A DNA stretch of 59,042 bases from Arcobacter sp. (GTDB lineage Bacteria; Campylobacterota; Campylobacteria; Campylobacterales; Arcobacteraceae), in NCBI GenBank assembly GCA_020048055.1, contig JAIFNA010000017.1, positions 1 through 59,042 on the forward strand. The letters are read 5' to 3'. Shown here piece after piece: positions 34,773-44,684 of the stretch; the stretch's first letter is position 1, and every line of letters begins with the position of its first letter. Made by a program: the position numbers and the translations under genes. The notes under the pieces were generated by a model, which worked only from the letters and a program-made list of their open reading frames with translations, did no database searches and was not told the DNA's origin.

Positions 34773-37505
34773 ATGATAGATTATAAAGATACATTATTAT
34801 TACCAACTACACCATTTCCCATGAGGGGAAATCTTCCACAAAATGAGCCAAAAAAATATAAAGAGTGGAGTGAACAAAAAGTTTATGAAAGAATGAAAAA
34901 AAATAGACAAGGTGCCACTTCATTTACACTTCACGATGGACCACCTTATGCAAACGGGAATATCCATATAGGACATGCACTAAATAAAATTTTAAAAGAT
35001 ATGATTGTTAAATATCACTATTTTGATGGGAAATCTACAAGATTTACTCCAGGTTGGGATTGTCACGGTCTACCGATTGAGCAAAAAGTTGAAGAGAAAA
35101 TTGGAACAGAGAAGAAAAAAATTCTCCAAAAAAGTAAATTAAGGGAGCTTTGTAGAGAGCACGCTAGTAAATTTATAACTATTCAAAAAGAGGAATTTAA
35201 AAGCTTAGGGATTGTTGCTGATTGGGAAAATCCATATTTGACAATGGATTTTAAATTTGAAGCAAATATTTACAGGGAACTTATAAATATTTCAAAACAA
35301 GGGCTTTTGATACAAAGAAGCAAACCTGTTCATTGGTCATGGGCAGCTGGAACTGCTTTAGCTGAAGCCGAAATAGAGTATCAGGATAAAGTAAGTCCAT
35401 CGATTTATGTGGCTTTTAAATTGGAAAATATCGATGCAAGTGTTATCATTTGGACAACCACACCTTGGACATTGCCTGCAAATACAGGAATCGCTTTAAA
35501 TGGTGAAGAGGAGTATGTGCAAACAAGTGATAAGTTTATTGTGGCAAAAAAACTATATCAATTAGCAAAAGAAAATGGGCTTTTTGTTGGGGATGTAGTG
35601 AGTTCAATTAATCCAAAAGATTTAGAAAATAGTTTTGCAATAAATCCTTTAAATGGTAGAAAATCTAAAATAGTTTTAGGTGATCATGTTTTGATGGATA
35701 GTGGAACAGGTGCTGTTCACACAGCTCCAGGGCATGGGGAAGATGACTACAAAGTTGGACTTCGTTACAACCTAGAAGTATTGATGCCAGTTGATAGTGA
35801 AGGTAAGTATGACAATACAATTGTAAGGGAAAAATTACTTCCAAATCCAGAACTTTACGTTGGAACTCATGTTTTTAAAGCAAATGAAATTGTGATGGAG
35901 CTTTTAGGTGATGCTTTACTAAAAAGAGTCGATATAACTCACTCATATCCACATTGTTGGAGAACACATAAGCCTGTAATTTTTAGAGCAACTAAACAAT
36001 GGTTTATAGCAATTGATGAGGTTTATGGAAAAAATCAAAAAACACTTAGAGAGAATTCATTAGATAGCCTAAAAGATATTAAGTTTTACCCAGAGCACGG
36101 TATAAATAGACTTAGTTCTATGGTTGAAAATAGACCTGATTGGTGTATTTCAAGACAGAGAGATTGGGGTGTTCCTATTGCATTTTTTAGAAATAAAGTA
36201 ACTGATGAGATTATTTATGATGAAAAAGTTTTAAATTATGTGGCGATGATTTTTGAACAAAAAGGTGCAGATGCTTGGTATGACTTAAGCATTGAAGAGC
36301 TTCTTTATCCTGGAAGTGGCTTAAATCCACAAGATTTAGAAAAAACTATGGATATTTTAGATGTTTGGTTTGATAGTGGAAGTACACAATATGCTGTTTT
36401 AAAAAGTAGAAACTATGATGCTGGAACACCAATTGCCGATATGTACCTTGAAGGGTCTGACCAACATCGTGGTTGGTTCCAGTCTTCACTTTTAACTTCA
36501 ATGGCGTCATGTGAAAAAGCACCATACAAATCCATTTTAACCCATGGCTTTACTGTTGATGCTAAGGGTGAAAAGATGAGTAAATCTAAAGGAAATGTTG
36601 TTGCACCTGATAAAGTTTTAAAAGAGTTTGGAAGTGAAATTCTAAGACTTTGGGTTGCTATGAGTGATTATCAAAGTGACCTTAAAATTAGTGATGATAT
36701 TTTAAAACAAATGGGTGAACAATATAGGAAAATAAGAAATACAGCTAGATTTTTGTTAGCGAACATAAATGATTTAGAGGAATTAGCTTCTGTTGAAACA
36801 TTTGGAAAATTCGACATTTGGATAATCAATAAAGCAAAAATTGTATTTGATGGAATTGATAGTGATTTTAGAGCATACGATTACAGCAGAGGGCTTAATA
36901 AATTAAATCACTTTTTAGTTGCTGATTTATCAAATATCTATCTTGATATCTGTAAGGATAAACTATATTGTAATGGTATGGATTGTGCACAAAGAAGAGC
37001 TAGTCAAAGTTCAATGGCAATGATTTTAATGGCATTAGTAGGAACTCTTGCTCCAATTTTAACTTATACAATGGATGAGCTTTTAAGTTTCTCTCCAGAG
37101 TTTATTAAAAATGGAGCAGAGGATATATATGACTATAAAAAATACACTTTGCCTATGGTGGATTCACAAATAAATGAATCATTTTTACTTGAAGCGAAAG
37201 AGAAATTTAATGAATCTATTGAAAATTTAAAAAAAGATAAAATAATAAAATCAGCTTTAGAACTTGAAATCTACACAGATTCAAGTGATATCATTGCACT
37301 TTCTAAAGTTGAAGCGGAAGATTTATTTTTAGTAAGTGAATTAAGAGATGAACCATCTTTTAATCCGCTAGTAAGCTTTAATGTTGGTGCTGTTAAGTTT
37401 GAAGTTTATAAAGCTACAAAATCAAAATGCCCAAGATGCTGGAAGTATTGCTCGCTAAATGAAGATGAGCTTTGTTCAAGATGTAATTCGGTTGTGAATT
37501 CTTAA
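34773..37505 (+). CDS. ileS: Isoleucine-tRNA ligase
   Basis: 910-residue class I synthetase. It has the HIGH-type motif GNIHIGHAL, an editing CP1 domain with TTTPWTLPANTGIAL and GTGAVHTAPGHGEDDY, and KMSKSKGN. A C-terminal zinc finger has CPRCWKYC and CSRC. Translation starts at ATG 34773 (MIDYKDTLLLP), with Shine-Dalgarno AAGGACA; the frame is open further upstream, but that part overlaps pncC and has no homology. It is the first gene of a plus-strand series. Confidence 0.97.
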   Translation: MIDYKDTLLLPTTPFPMRGNLPQNEPKKYKEWSEQKVYERMKKNRQGATSFTLHDGPPYANGNIHIGHALNKILKDMIVKYHYFDGKSTRFTPGWDCHGLPIEQKVEEKIGTEKKKILQKSKLRELCREHASKFITIQKEEFKSLGIVADWENPYLTMDFKFEANIYRELINISKQGLLIQRSKPVHWSWAAGTALAEAEIEYQDKVSPSIYVAFKLENIDASVIIWTTTPWTLPANTGIALNGEEEYVQTSDKFIVAKKLYQLAKENGLFVGDVVSSINPKDLENSFAINPLNGRKSKIVLGDHVLMDSGTGAVHTAPGHGEDDYKVGLRYNLEVLMPVDSEGKYDNTIVREKLLPNPELYVGTHVFKANEIVMELLGDALLKRVDITHSYPHCWRTHKPVIFRATKQWFIAIDEVYGKNQKTLRENSLDSLKDIKFYPEHGINRLSSMVENRPDWCISRQRDWGVPIAFFRNKVTDEIIYDEKVLNYVAMIFEQKGADAWYDLSIEELLYPGSGLNPQDLEKTMDILDVWFDSGSTQYAVLKSRNYDAGTPIADMYLEGSDQHRGWFQSSLLTSMASCEKAPYKSILTHGFTVDAKGEKMSKSKGNVVAPDKVLKEFGSEILRLWVAMSDYQSDLKISDDILKQMGEQYRKIRNTARFLLANINDLEELASVETFGKFDIWIINKAKIVFDGIDSDFRAYDYSRGLNKLNHFLVADLSNIYLDICKDKLYCNGMDCAQRRASQSSMAMILMALVGTLAPILTYTMDELLSFSPEFIKNGAEDIYDYKKYTLPMVDSQINESFLLEAKEKFNESIENLKKDKIIKSALELEIYTDSSDIIALSKVEAEDLFLVSELRDEPSFNPLVSFNVGAVKFEVYKATKSKCPRCWKYCSLNEDELCSRCNSVVNS

Positions 37506-37606
37506 TGACTGAGCCAGTTAGTTTAGAATTTATTTTTGAAACAATAATTTTTATTTTGGTTATTACAGCTATTGGTATTTTTTTGGTTAAGAGAAAAGTT
37601 AGTTAA
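37505..37606 (+). CDS. Small single-pass membrane peptide (33 residues), candidate
   Basis: ATG shares one base with the ileS stop (TAATG), suggesting translational coupling. The peptide begins MTEPVSLEFIF, has a hydrophobic run of about 20 residues (IIFILVITAIGIFLV) and ends KRKVS. This is a classic single transmembrane helix with a positive-inside C-terminus. No family is recognised. Shortness means chance cannot be excluded, but the position, start and topology are coherent. Confidence 0.5.
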   Translation: MTEPVSLEFIFETIIFILVITAIGIFLVKRKVS

Positions 37607-37668
37607 TAGATTTGAGAAATTAAAATTTTTTGCATTAGTTTGATGCAATAAAATTAAGGAGATATAAA

Positions 37669-37947
37669 ATGATGCCGTTTAGTGATGATGATTTGGAATA
37701 TCCAATCAATAATATTATTAATACAAAAATATCACCGATGTTAGCAAAAGATGGTGGAGCTATAAAATTATTAAAAATAAAAAATGGAGTTGTATATATT
37801 CAGCTTCAAGGCGCATGTGTTGGGTGTTCATCAAGTGGAACAACTTTAAAATTTGTGGTTGAGAAAAATTTAAAAGAACTTATTCATCCAGAATTGGAGA
37901 TAAAAAATATACCTTTAGGGTTTGAGGATACAATACCAAATGATTAA
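37669..37947 (+). CDS. NifU C-terminal (NFU) domain Fe-S carrier
   Basis: 92 residues: one NFU domain with the cluster-binding CVGC (Cys50 and Cys53) in LQGACVGCSSSGTTLK. NFU proteins carry and deliver 4Fe-4S clusters to target enzymes. Shine-Dalgarno AAGGAG is strong. It overlaps the following helical-repeat gene by eight bases. Confidence 0.93.
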   Translation: MMPFSDDDLEYPINNIINTKISPMLAKDGGAIKLLKIKNGVVYIQLQGACVGCSSSGTTLKFVVEKNLKELIHPELEIKNIPLGFEDTIPND

Positions 37948-38533
37948 TGTAAATGAAGTTTTAGAGTCTGCTCATGGGCATTTTATAAATAAAGAATACG
38001 ATATAGCAATTTTCTTGTATTCACAAGCTTTATCTATAAAACCAAATAATATTGAGTACAAAATGTACCCAATAATTTGTGACATAGCTTCAGAAAATAG
38101 TGATAAGGGACAAGCATTATTTGATTATTTTGTTATACAAAAAGAGGTAAATCCTGATGGTGCTGTGCAATTTGTAAAAGACGCTATTGGGGCTTATGAT
38201 GGTAATAATGAGTTAATTATGAAGATAATGCACGATATTTCATCTCAAAGTATAGAATCCCTTGATGCTATTGAATATGGTGATTTTTTGAATTTAGTTC
38301 AAAGTCGGGGTTCATTTAGGGAAGCTTATGAAGATATTATGTTTAGTACAAAAGTTGCAATAAAAACAAAAATAGACTTAATTAATTTTATAGAGCAACT
38401 AATAGATAATGACTTTGGAAAAACAGCTTATAGTTATCTTGATAATTTTCAAACTCTATTTGCTTATGATGACGAGATATTAAAATTGTATGAAAAACTT
38501 GGGGGAAAAACTATTGACAATAATCAAAAATAA
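37940..38533 (+). CDS. Helical-repeat (TPR-like) protein of unknown function
   Basis: 197 residues. Residues 5-40 (GHFINKEYDIAIFLYSQALS followed by IKPNN) are a good tetratricopeptide repeat; the rest is predicted helical but divergent. There is no signal peptide or membrane segment. ATG at 37940 is preferred over one six codons upstream because it coincides with the NFU stop overlap. It lies between NFU and murE, and its 3' end overlaps murE by 20 bases. Confidence 0.8.
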   Translation: MINVNEVLESAHGHFINKEYDIAIFLYSQALSIKPNNIEYKMYPIICDIASENSDKGQALFDYFVIQKEVNPDGAVQFVKDAIGAYDGNNELIMKIMHDISSQSIESLDAIEYGDFLNLVQSRGSFREAYEDIMFSTKVAIKTKIDLINFIEQLIDNDFGKTAYSYLDNFQTLFAYDDEILKLYEKLGGKTIDNNQK

Positions 38534-39803
38534 TCAACTCTTCACAGATAATACAAGTGAAATAACAAATGATTCAATCTTTGTAGTATCTAAAAATAAT
38601 GAAAAGTATTTGCAAAATGCAATTTCATTAAATCCAAAAACTATAATTAAAGATAGTGAGCTTAAAAATTATTTTGATTTTTCATCTCTAAAAGTGATTG
38701 GAATTACAGGGACAAATGGTAAAACTACAACCGCTGGAGCCATATACTCATTTTTACTTGATTTGGGGTATAAAGTTGCACTTTTAGGAACTCGTGGATT
38801 ATTTATAAATGGGGAGCAGATAAGGGATTATTCATTTACGACCCCATTTCAAATTGAGATGTTTTCAAATTTAGAGCTAGCTTTGGAGCATAATTGTGAA
38901 TATTTTGTAACAGAAGTTAGTTCTCATGCAATATCACAAAATAGGACTTGTGGCGTTGATTTTGCACTTAAAATTCATACTAATATTACAGGCGATCATC
39001 TCGATTACCATAAAACCATGGAAGAGTACATTGAGACCAAAAACTCATTTTTCAAAGACGATACACCAAAACTCATAAATAAAGATGATAAAAATATTAA
39101 ATTCAAATTAAAAAATGCGTACTCTTATGGACTTGATAATCCAGCAACTTATAAAGTTCAAGCATTTACATTTAAAGATGGAACAAATGTTGTAGTTCAA
39201 TATTTTGGCGAACTTTTTACTTTCAATAGTGATATGAGAGGGACTTTTAATGTTTATAACTTAACAGCAGCAATTTCAGCAGTACATATTTTAACAAAAG
39301 TTGATTTGGGAAAAATTTGTGAAATTGTTGAAAACTTTGCAGGCGTGAGTGGAAGGATGGAAACCGTTTCTTTTGACCCTTATATTGTTGTTGATTTTGC
39401 CCATACTCCTGATGGGATGAGAGCTATTTTCGAAAGTTTTAGGGATAAAAATATCATTACAGTATTTGGTGCAGGTGGAGATAGAGATAAATTAAAACGT
39501 CCATTAATGGGTGCTATGGCTGATGAATATTCTAAATATATTTTTCTAACAAGTGACAATCCAAGAAGTGAAGACCCAGATGTTATAAACAATGAAATTT
39601 TATTTGGAATTAAAAATAAAGATAAATGTGAAACTGAGCTCAATAGAAAAGTTGCTTTAGAAAAAGCGATAACTAAAGCTAGAAATACACAAAATAGTGT
39701 AGTGTTGATTTTGGGAAAAGGTGATGAGGAGTATCAGATTATTTATGATAAAAAGTTTCCATTTAATGATAAGCAGGTAGTTTTGGAGTTATTGAAGAAT
39801 TAA
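38514..39803 (+). CDS. murE: UDP-N-acetylmuramoyl-tripeptide synthetase, meso-DAP type
   Basis: 429 residues. Mur ligase ATP loop GITGTNGKTTTAGA, central motif EVSSHAISQNR and NLTAAISA region. The substrate-selecting motif DNPRSEDP indicates addition of meso-diaminopimelate to UDP-MurNAc-L-Ala-D-Glu in peptidoglycan synthesis. The likely start is TTG at 38514, with Shine-Dalgarno GGGGGA seven bases upstream; an in-frame ATG at 38490 lies deeper in the previous gene without a good ribosome site. Confidence 0.95.
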   Translation: MTIIKNNQLFTDNTSEITNDSIFVVSKNNEKYLQNAISLNPKTIIKDSELKNYFDFSSLKVIGITGTNGKTTTAGAIYSFLLDLGYKVALLGTRGLFINGEQIRDYSFTTPFQIEMFSNLELALEHNCEYFVTEVSSHAISQNRTCGVDFALKIHTNITGDHLDYHKTMEEYIETKNSFFKDDTPKLINKDDKNIKFKLKNAYSYGLDNPATYKVQAFTFKDGTNVVVQYFGELFTFNSDMRGTFNVYNLTAAISAVHILTKVDLGKICEIVENFAGVSGRMETVSFDPYIVVDFAHTPDGMRAIFESFRDKNIITVFGAGGDRDKLKRPLMGAMADEYSKYIFLTSDNPRSEDPDVINNEILFGIKNKDKCETELNRKVALEKAITKARNTQNSVVLILGKGDEEYQIIYDKKFPFNDKQVVLELLKN

Positions 39804-39829
39804 ATCGAAATGTGTTACTAAAATGACAA

Positions 39830-39894
39830 AAGATACATCATAATTGCACATTTTATTTTTTATTTATAAGATATTAATGTATCTTGGATAAAAT
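39830..39894 (+). promoter_or_regulatory. Inverted repeat and putative promoter before the ferredoxin gene
   Basis: AAGATACAT (39830-39838) and ATGTATCTT (39877-39885) are perfect 9-bp inverted copies separated by 38 bases. The second copy ends three bases before a -10-like TAAAAT (39889-39894), which is followed by CGC. The arrangement could be a split operator; function is not shown. Confidence 0.4.
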
Positions 39895-39968
39895 CGCTAA
39901 ATTTTAAAATCACAACAAAGATAGTATAGATAGATATGTACTACTAATAAAAAACTAAGGGAATAAAA

Positions 39969-40334
39969 ATGCAAATGCCACAAATACCACAACCGACATA
40001 TTATATATTTAAGTGTGAACAAAGTTCACCTCCAGGGATGCCAAAACCATCTTGTGTAAACGCTGATACTCAAGGGTTATTCAATCATATTGGTATGAGT
40101 TTGATGCAAAAAGGACTTATGGGTCCAGTTCAACTTATAAGAACAAGTTGTTTGGCAAGATGTCAACAAGGTCCAGTTATGGTTGTAGCAGGACAAAATG
40201 AGAGATTTATGTATGCTAATTTAACAACAGAAAAAATAGATAGAATACTAGAGGAGCATATAAAAGGTGGAGTACCTGTTGCTGAATATCTAATCCCTGA
40301 GCAATTTTGGGGTGAGCCTCAAAAATTAAACTAA
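39969..40334 (+). CDS. Thioredoxin-like [2Fe-2S] ferredoxin
   Basis: 121 residues. The cysteines C16-x12-C29 and C61-x3-C65 ([12 protein letters not shown]) match the thioredoxin-fold 2Fe-2S ferredoxin family related to NuoE and Aquifex Fd4. It probably shuttles electrons in the cytosol; the partner is unknown. It is followed 14 bases later by panD. The start ATG has AAGGGAA upstream. Confidence 0.92.
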   Translation: MQMPQIPQPTYYIFKCEQSSPPGMPKPSCVNADTQGLFNHIGMSLMQKGLMGPVQLIRTSCLARCQQGPVMVVAGQNERFMYANLTTEKIDRILEEHIKGGVPVAEYLIPEQFWGEPQKLN

Positions 40335-40348
40335 ATAGAGATTTAAAT

Positions 40349-40732
40349 ATGAATATAGATATGCTTTACAGCAAAATTCATAGAGCAACTGTAACAGATG
40401 CAAATCTTCATTATGTAGGTTCAATTACAATTGATGAAGATTTATTAGATGCGTCTAATTTAAAAGTCGGACAAAAAGTTGAGATTGTAAATATAAATAA
40501 TGGCGAGAGATTTTCAACATACACCATAAAAGGTAAAAGAGGAAGCAAGGATATGTGCCTAAATGGTGCAGCTGCTAGAAAAGTGGAAATCGGCGATAAG
40601 ATTATAGTTATAGCTTATGCTTCATATAATGAAGAGGATTTAAAAACCTATAAACCTGTTGTTGTACATGTTGATGGAAATAATAATATTTTAGATATTA
40701 CAAATGAACTATTAGGGAGCGATGAGGGTTAA
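40349..40732 (+). CDS. panD: Aspartate 1-decarboxylase
   Basis: 127 residues, a proenzyme that self-cleaves at Gly24-Ser25 (HYVGSITID) to form the pyruvoyl cofactor. Lys9 in [10 protein letters not shown] and the NGAAAR motif are conserved. It makes beta-alanine for pantothenate and CoA. The stop overlaps the ybaB ATG by one base. Confidence 0.97.
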   Translation: MNIDMLYSKIHRATVTDANLHYVGSITIDEDLLDASNLKVGQKVEIVNINNGERFSTYTIKGKRGSKDMCLNGAAARKVEIGDKIIVIAYASYNEEDLKTYKPVVVHVDGNNNILDITNELLGSDEG

Positions 40733-41034
40733 TGGATTTTAAAAATTTAAATCTTGGTGACCTTATGGGGCAAGTGCAAGAGATGGCAGAAAAAGCAAAA
40801 AGTGAGGGTGATAGTAAAATATTTACTTCAAAAATGGGCGGAGGGATGATTGAGCTTTCTATCAATGGAAATAGCGAAGTTATTGATCTTAAAATTGATG
40901 ATAGTTTGATGGATGATAAAGATTCCTTAAAAATACTATTAATAAGCGCAATGAACGATGTCATAAAACAAGCTGATGAAAATAAAAAAACAATGGCTAT
41001 GAATATGATGGGTGGATTAAATCTTTTTAAATAA
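40732..41034 (+). CDS. YbaB/EbfC-family nucleoid-associated protein
   Basis: 100 residues of the YbaB fold: an N-terminal helix with LMGQVQEMAEKAK, the strand region MGGGMIELSINGNSEVIDLK and a C-terminal helix. Homologues bind DNA as dimers. It begins at the panD stop codon (TAATG) and is followed 10 bases later by ispA. Confidence 0.9.
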   Translation: MDFKNLNLGDLMGQVQEMAEKAKSEGDSKIFTSKMGGGMIELSINGNSEVIDLKIDDSLMDDKDSLKILLISAMNDVIKQADENKKTMAMNMMGGLNLFK

Positions 41035-41044
41035 GAAAAACCTA

Positions 41045-41914
41045 ATGAAATACGAAAAACTATTGACAGTATTTGAGGATTTTCTTTTAGCGAATCTTCC
41101 AAAATCAAAATCATATCATCCAATCTTTGAAAATGCATTACAAGATATGTTAAGGGCTGGTGGTAAAAGATTTCGTCCAATGTTACTTCTTTTGGTGGTT
41201 AAAAGTTCAAATGAATTGTTACTTAAAAATTCACTTCCAGTTGCTTTGGGACTCGAGCTTTTGCATACTTATTCTTTGATACATGATGATTTACCTGCTA
41301 TGGATAACGCAGATTTAAGAAGAGGGCATCCAACGCTCCACAAATCTTTCGATGAGGTAACAGCCATTTTAGTTGGAGATGCATTAAATACACACTCATT
41401 TAATTTAATCGCCAATGCACCATTAAGCAGTGATGTTAAAATTGAACTTATTGAACTTTTGAGTTCAAATGGTGGAATTGACGGGATGATTATTGGTCAA
41501 GCAATAGATTGTTATTTTGAAAATAAAATACTCCCTTTGGAAAAATTAGAATTCTTACATATACATAAAACAGCAAAATTAATAGCTTGTAGTCTTCAGA
41601 TGGGTGCAATAATAGGGAATCTAGGTGATGAAATTGCTCTAAAATTGTATAGTTTCGGGATTGATATTGGTCTACTTTTTCAAATCCAAGATGATATTAT
41701 TGATGAAACAGCTTCAACAGAAGAAGCTGGCAAAACAACATCAAATGATGGGGCAAAGAATTCATTTGTAAATCTTTTAGGTTTGGATGGAGCAATAAAA
41801 AGTGCTGATAAACTTGCTTTTGGATGTATAGATACGCTTGAAAGTTTTGATAGTGAGTTAAGAAATAATTTATTAATTTTACTAGAAGATTACCTATTTA
41901 GACACAGAAAATAA
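41045..41914 (+). CDS. ispA: Polyprenyl (farnesyl/geranyl) diphosphate synthase
   Basis: 289 residues. First Asp-rich motif HDDLPAMDNADLRRG, second QIQDDIIDE, plus GGKRFRPML. The residues before the first motif and the size suggest a short-chain (FPP-type) synthase. It uses IPP and DMAPP supplied by the MEP pathway (see ispH). The 3' end overlaps the convergent ruvX by 21 bases. Confidence 0.94.
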   Translation: MKYEKLLTVFEDFLLANLPKSKSYHPIFENALQDMLRAGGKRFRPMLLLLVVKSSNELLLKNSLPVALGLELLHTYSLIHDDLPAMDNADLRRGHPTLHKSFDEVTAILVGDALNTHSFNLIANAPLSSDVKIELIELLSSNGGIDGMIIGQAIDCYFENKILPLEKLEFLHIHKTAKLIACSLQMGAIIGNLGDEIALKLYSFGIDIGLLFQIQDDIIDETASTEEAGKTTSNDGAKNSFVNLLGLDGAIKSADKLAFGCIDTLESFDSELRNNLLILLEDYLFRHRK

Positions 41915-42298
41915 GTACCGTTCAAGGATAATTTTAGCAGCCAAACTATCTATTCTTCCATCTCTTTTGTACTTTATATCACCTTTGATTTGCTCTTCTG
42001 CCTCAATCGAACTCATATTTTCCTCTTGAAAAACAATAGTTTTATTAAACTCTAAAAGTCCAACAAAGTGCTTTATCCTATTTTGCATATCAATACTTGC
42101 GCTTGGAAAGCCTACAACTAAAACATCAATTTCCCATTCTTGCAAAAATGTATCCACATCATTTGATGCTTGAACTCTATTTTTTCTTAAAATTGCACTT
42201 TGTGGATTTATAATACCAAGTCCCAAAGATATAGCTATACCAATTCTTTTTAGACCAATATCAATCGAAGCATATTTTAAACTACCAACATTAGGCAT
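41894..42298 (-). CDS. ruvX: RuvX/YqgF-type pre-16S rRNA nuclease
   Basis: 134 residues with an RNase H-like fold: SIDIGLKRIGIAIS (first catalytic Asp), VVGFPSASID and the C-terminal KRDGRIDSLAAKIILERYL with the last catalytic Asp. The family processes the 5' end of 16S rRNA in E. coli. It overlaps the HDOD gene upstream by eight bases and ispA on the other strand. Confidence 0.92.
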   Translation of the reverse strand: MPNVGSLKYASIDIGLKRIGIAISLGLGIINPQSAILRKNRVQASNDVDTFLQEWEIDVLVVGFPSASIDMQNRIKHFVGLLEFNKTIVFQEENMSSIEAEEQIKGDIKYKRDGRIDSLAAKIILERYLFSVSK

Positions 42299-43112
42299 TT
42301 AATAGTCTATCTTCCATAATCTCAATCGCTTTTTCTAGACTTTTTGTATCAAGTTTGAATTCTTTAGCCATCTCAACAGCTCGATTTACAGCTTTACTAT
42401 TTAGTGGGTCTATTGGATTGCATAAGACTTTGATTACACTAAGTATTTGGGCATGTTTTGTATATTTTGGATTACATTTTGATATATCGTCCACACCTTT
42501 AATAATTGCAACTAGTGATTCGTTTAATTTCCATTGTTCAAAAATTGAAGCTGCTATTTCTGATGATGTAGCGTTAAATAATTTTTTTTCAATTTTTAAA
42601 ATGCTTGTGCAATCTTTTTTAATTTCATTTAAAAATTGCTCTGTTAGTTTTTGTTCATTTGCTAAATCTGAAATTATAAATTGCCCAGCTTCTTGTAAAA
42701 ATACAGGCAAAATTAACTCCTCTTTTAATTTAAAATCCCATCCCCCAACCCACTTATGAAGGATGTTTGAAGACATATTTGCTAACTCTAAAAATTTATC
42801 AGAACTAATTCCATAAGCATCAAGATTTGTATTTAATGTACTTTTAATAGCACTTCCAAAAGCAATTGAAAGGGTAAAATTGATCCCAATTAGGTCAACT
42901 GCTTTTTTTGTTGTTTCAACTTTATGCCTAAATCCAAACATTGCTGAATTTGCAACTTTAAGTAGTGTAGCCATTATTAGTGGGTCTTGCTCTAAAATTT
43001 GCAACAACTTTGATGTTTCTTGTGAATCCTCTTTTTTAAATTCTTGAAGTTCTAAAACAGTTTTAGGTAAAGGTGGCAGTGCATCAATTTTTTTTGCCAA
43101 GTGTGTAATCAT
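42291..43112 (-). CDS. HDOD domain protein
   Basis: 273 residues, mostly one HDOD domain (about 10-205; LPPLPKTVLELQEFKKE, ILEQDPLIMATLLKVANSAM, VDLIGINFTLSIAFG). HDOD is an HD-related domain without catalytic metal residues, used in signalling and motility control. The C-terminal helices are unassigned. ATG at 43112 has TGGGG upstream and is better than a TTG four codons earlier. Confidence 0.9.
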   Translation of the reverse strand: MITHLAKKIDALPPLPKTVLELQEFKKEDSQETSKLLQILEQDPLIMATLLKVANSAMFGFRHKVETTKKAVDLIGINFTLSIAFGSAIKSTLNTNLDAYGISSDKFLELANMSSNILHKWVGGWDFKLKEELILPVFLQEAGQFIISDLANEQKLTEQFLNEIKKDCTSILKIEKKLFNATSSEIAASIFEQWKLNESLVAIIKGVDDISKCNPKYTKHAQILSVIKVLCNPIDPLNSKAVNRAVEMAKEFKLDTKSLEKAIEIMEDRLLNA

Positions 43113-43195
43113 ATGTAACCCCAATATAGTAATAATTTATCTTATTTAAGTTTTAATCATATAGTAAAATCGCTTAAATTAAAACGCCAATATGC

Positions 43196-43201
43196 TACAA
43201 T
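43196..43201 (+). promoter_or_regulatory. Putative extended -10 box for argH
   Basis: TGC-TACAAT, 29 bases before the argH ATG. Confidence 0.5.
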
Positions 43202-43230
43202 CAAAACTCTAAAAAAATATAGGAATATGA

Positions 43231-44616
43231 ATGCAAGAACAGCAAATTTTAAAAAATACAAACGCCGAAATACTTAATCAATTTAATGCATCACTTTTGT
43301 TTGATAAAAAACTTTATGCTCAAGATATAAAAGGGAGCATTGCTCATAGTAAAATGTTGGCTTTGCAAGGAATTATTTCGGTTGATGATCAGATTAAAAT
43401 CGAAACAGGACTACTTAAAATCAAAGGTGAGATTGAATCAAATCAGTTTGTATGGAAAATAGAAGATGAAGATATCCATATGGCAATTGAAAATAGACTA
43501 GGACAAATTGTAGGTGGTGCAGCAGGAAGACTTCATACAGCTAGAAGTAGAAATGATCAAGTTGCTACTGATTTTACTTTGTATGTTCAAGATAAAACAC
43601 TTGATATAAAGGCTAAACTCAAAAGACTTATAGAAGTGTTGGTTGTAATTGCTTCAAAGCATAGTGATACACTAATACCTGGAATGACACATCTACAACA
43701 TGCCCAACCTATAAATTTTGGATTTCATATGCTCGCATATGCAAATATGTTTAGAAGAGATTTTGAAAGATTTGGAAGTTCTTATGAGAGAAACAACTAT
43801 TCGCCACTTGGAAGTGCAGCACTTGCAGGAACTCCGCATAATATTGACAGATTTAAAACCGCTGAATTATTGGGGTTTTATGCCCCAACAAATTGTGCAT
43901 TAGACAGTAGCAGCAATCGTGATTTTGCACTAGAAATTCTTTTTAATATAGCAACATCAATGATGCATATAAGTAGACTATCAGAAGAGCTAATTTTATG
44001 GTCGAGTTATGAATTTGGTTTTGTAAAAATGAGTGACGAGTATGCAACAACAAGTTCAATAATGCCACAAAAGAAAAATCCAGATGTCCCTGAACTTTTA
44101 AGGGGTAAAACAGGTAGAGTTTATGGAAATTTGATTGGTTTACTTACAGTAATGAAAGGTTTACCGCTCGCCTACAATAAAGATACTCAAGAGGACAAAG
44201 AGGGTGTTTTTGATAGTGTTGAAACAATTGAAATAAGTTTGGATATTTTAACAGCTGTAATGGAAACGCTGATTATAAATAAAGAAAATATGGAAAAAGC
44301 TTGTCAAATTGGGCATTTAAGTGCTACTGATATGGCTGACTATTTAGTGAAAAATAAAAATATTCCATTTAGAACGGCTTATTACATAACAAAAGAAGTT
44401 GTTTCTTATGCAAACAGTATTAATAAAGATGTAAGTCAATTAGATATTAACGAACTAAGAAAATCATGTAGCGAGCTAAGTTCAATTGAAGATGAGGTGT
44501 TGCGATACCTTGATCTTAGAAATTCAATGAATGCAAGGGATAGTTTTGGCGGTACAAGTACAGCTCAAACAAAAGTACAAATTGAGCTATTTGAAAATTG
44601 GTTAAGTTGTAATTAA
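43231..44616 (+). CDS. argH: Argininosuccinate lyase
   Basis: 461 residues of the fumarase/aspartase superfamily. [14 protein letters not shown] near residue 110, [14 protein letters not shown] and the signature [18 protein letters not shown] are all present. It performs the last step of arginine synthesis, releasing fumarate. Shine-Dalgarno AGGAA. It appears monocistronic, with thrS following after 68 bases and its own promoter. Confidence 0.97.
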   Translation: MQEQQILKNTNAEILNQFNASLLFDKKLYAQDIKGSIAHSKMLALQGIISVDDQIKIETGLLKIKGEIESNQFVWKIEDEDIHMAIENRLGQIVGGAAGRLHTARSRNDQVATDFTLYVQDKTLDIKAKLKRLIEVLVVIASKHSDTLIPGMTHLQHAQPINFGFHMLAYANMFRRDFERFGSSYERNNYSPLGSAALAGTPHNIDRFKTAELLGFYAPTNCALDSSSNRDFALEILFNIATSMMHISRLSEELILWSSYEFGFVKMSDEYATTSSIMPQKKNPDVPELLRGKTGRVYGNLIGLLTVMKGLPLAYNKDTQEDKEGVFDSVETIEISLDILTAVMETLIINKENMEKACQIGHLSATDMADYLVKNKNIPFRTAYYITKEVVSYANSINKDVSQLDINELRKSCSELSSIEDEVLRYLDLRNSMNARDSFGGTSTAQTKVQIELFENWLSCN

Positions 44617-44646
44617 TTTTAAGAGTAGCTCTTAAGATTAATTTGC

Positions 44647-44652
44647 TAGAAT
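44647..44652 (+). promoter_or_regulatory. Putative extended -10 box for thrS-infC
   Basis: TGC-TAGAAT, 32 bases before the thrS start. Confidence 0.5.
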
Positions 44653-44684
44653 ATTGTCACTAAATTAAAAGAAAAAGGATTTTA

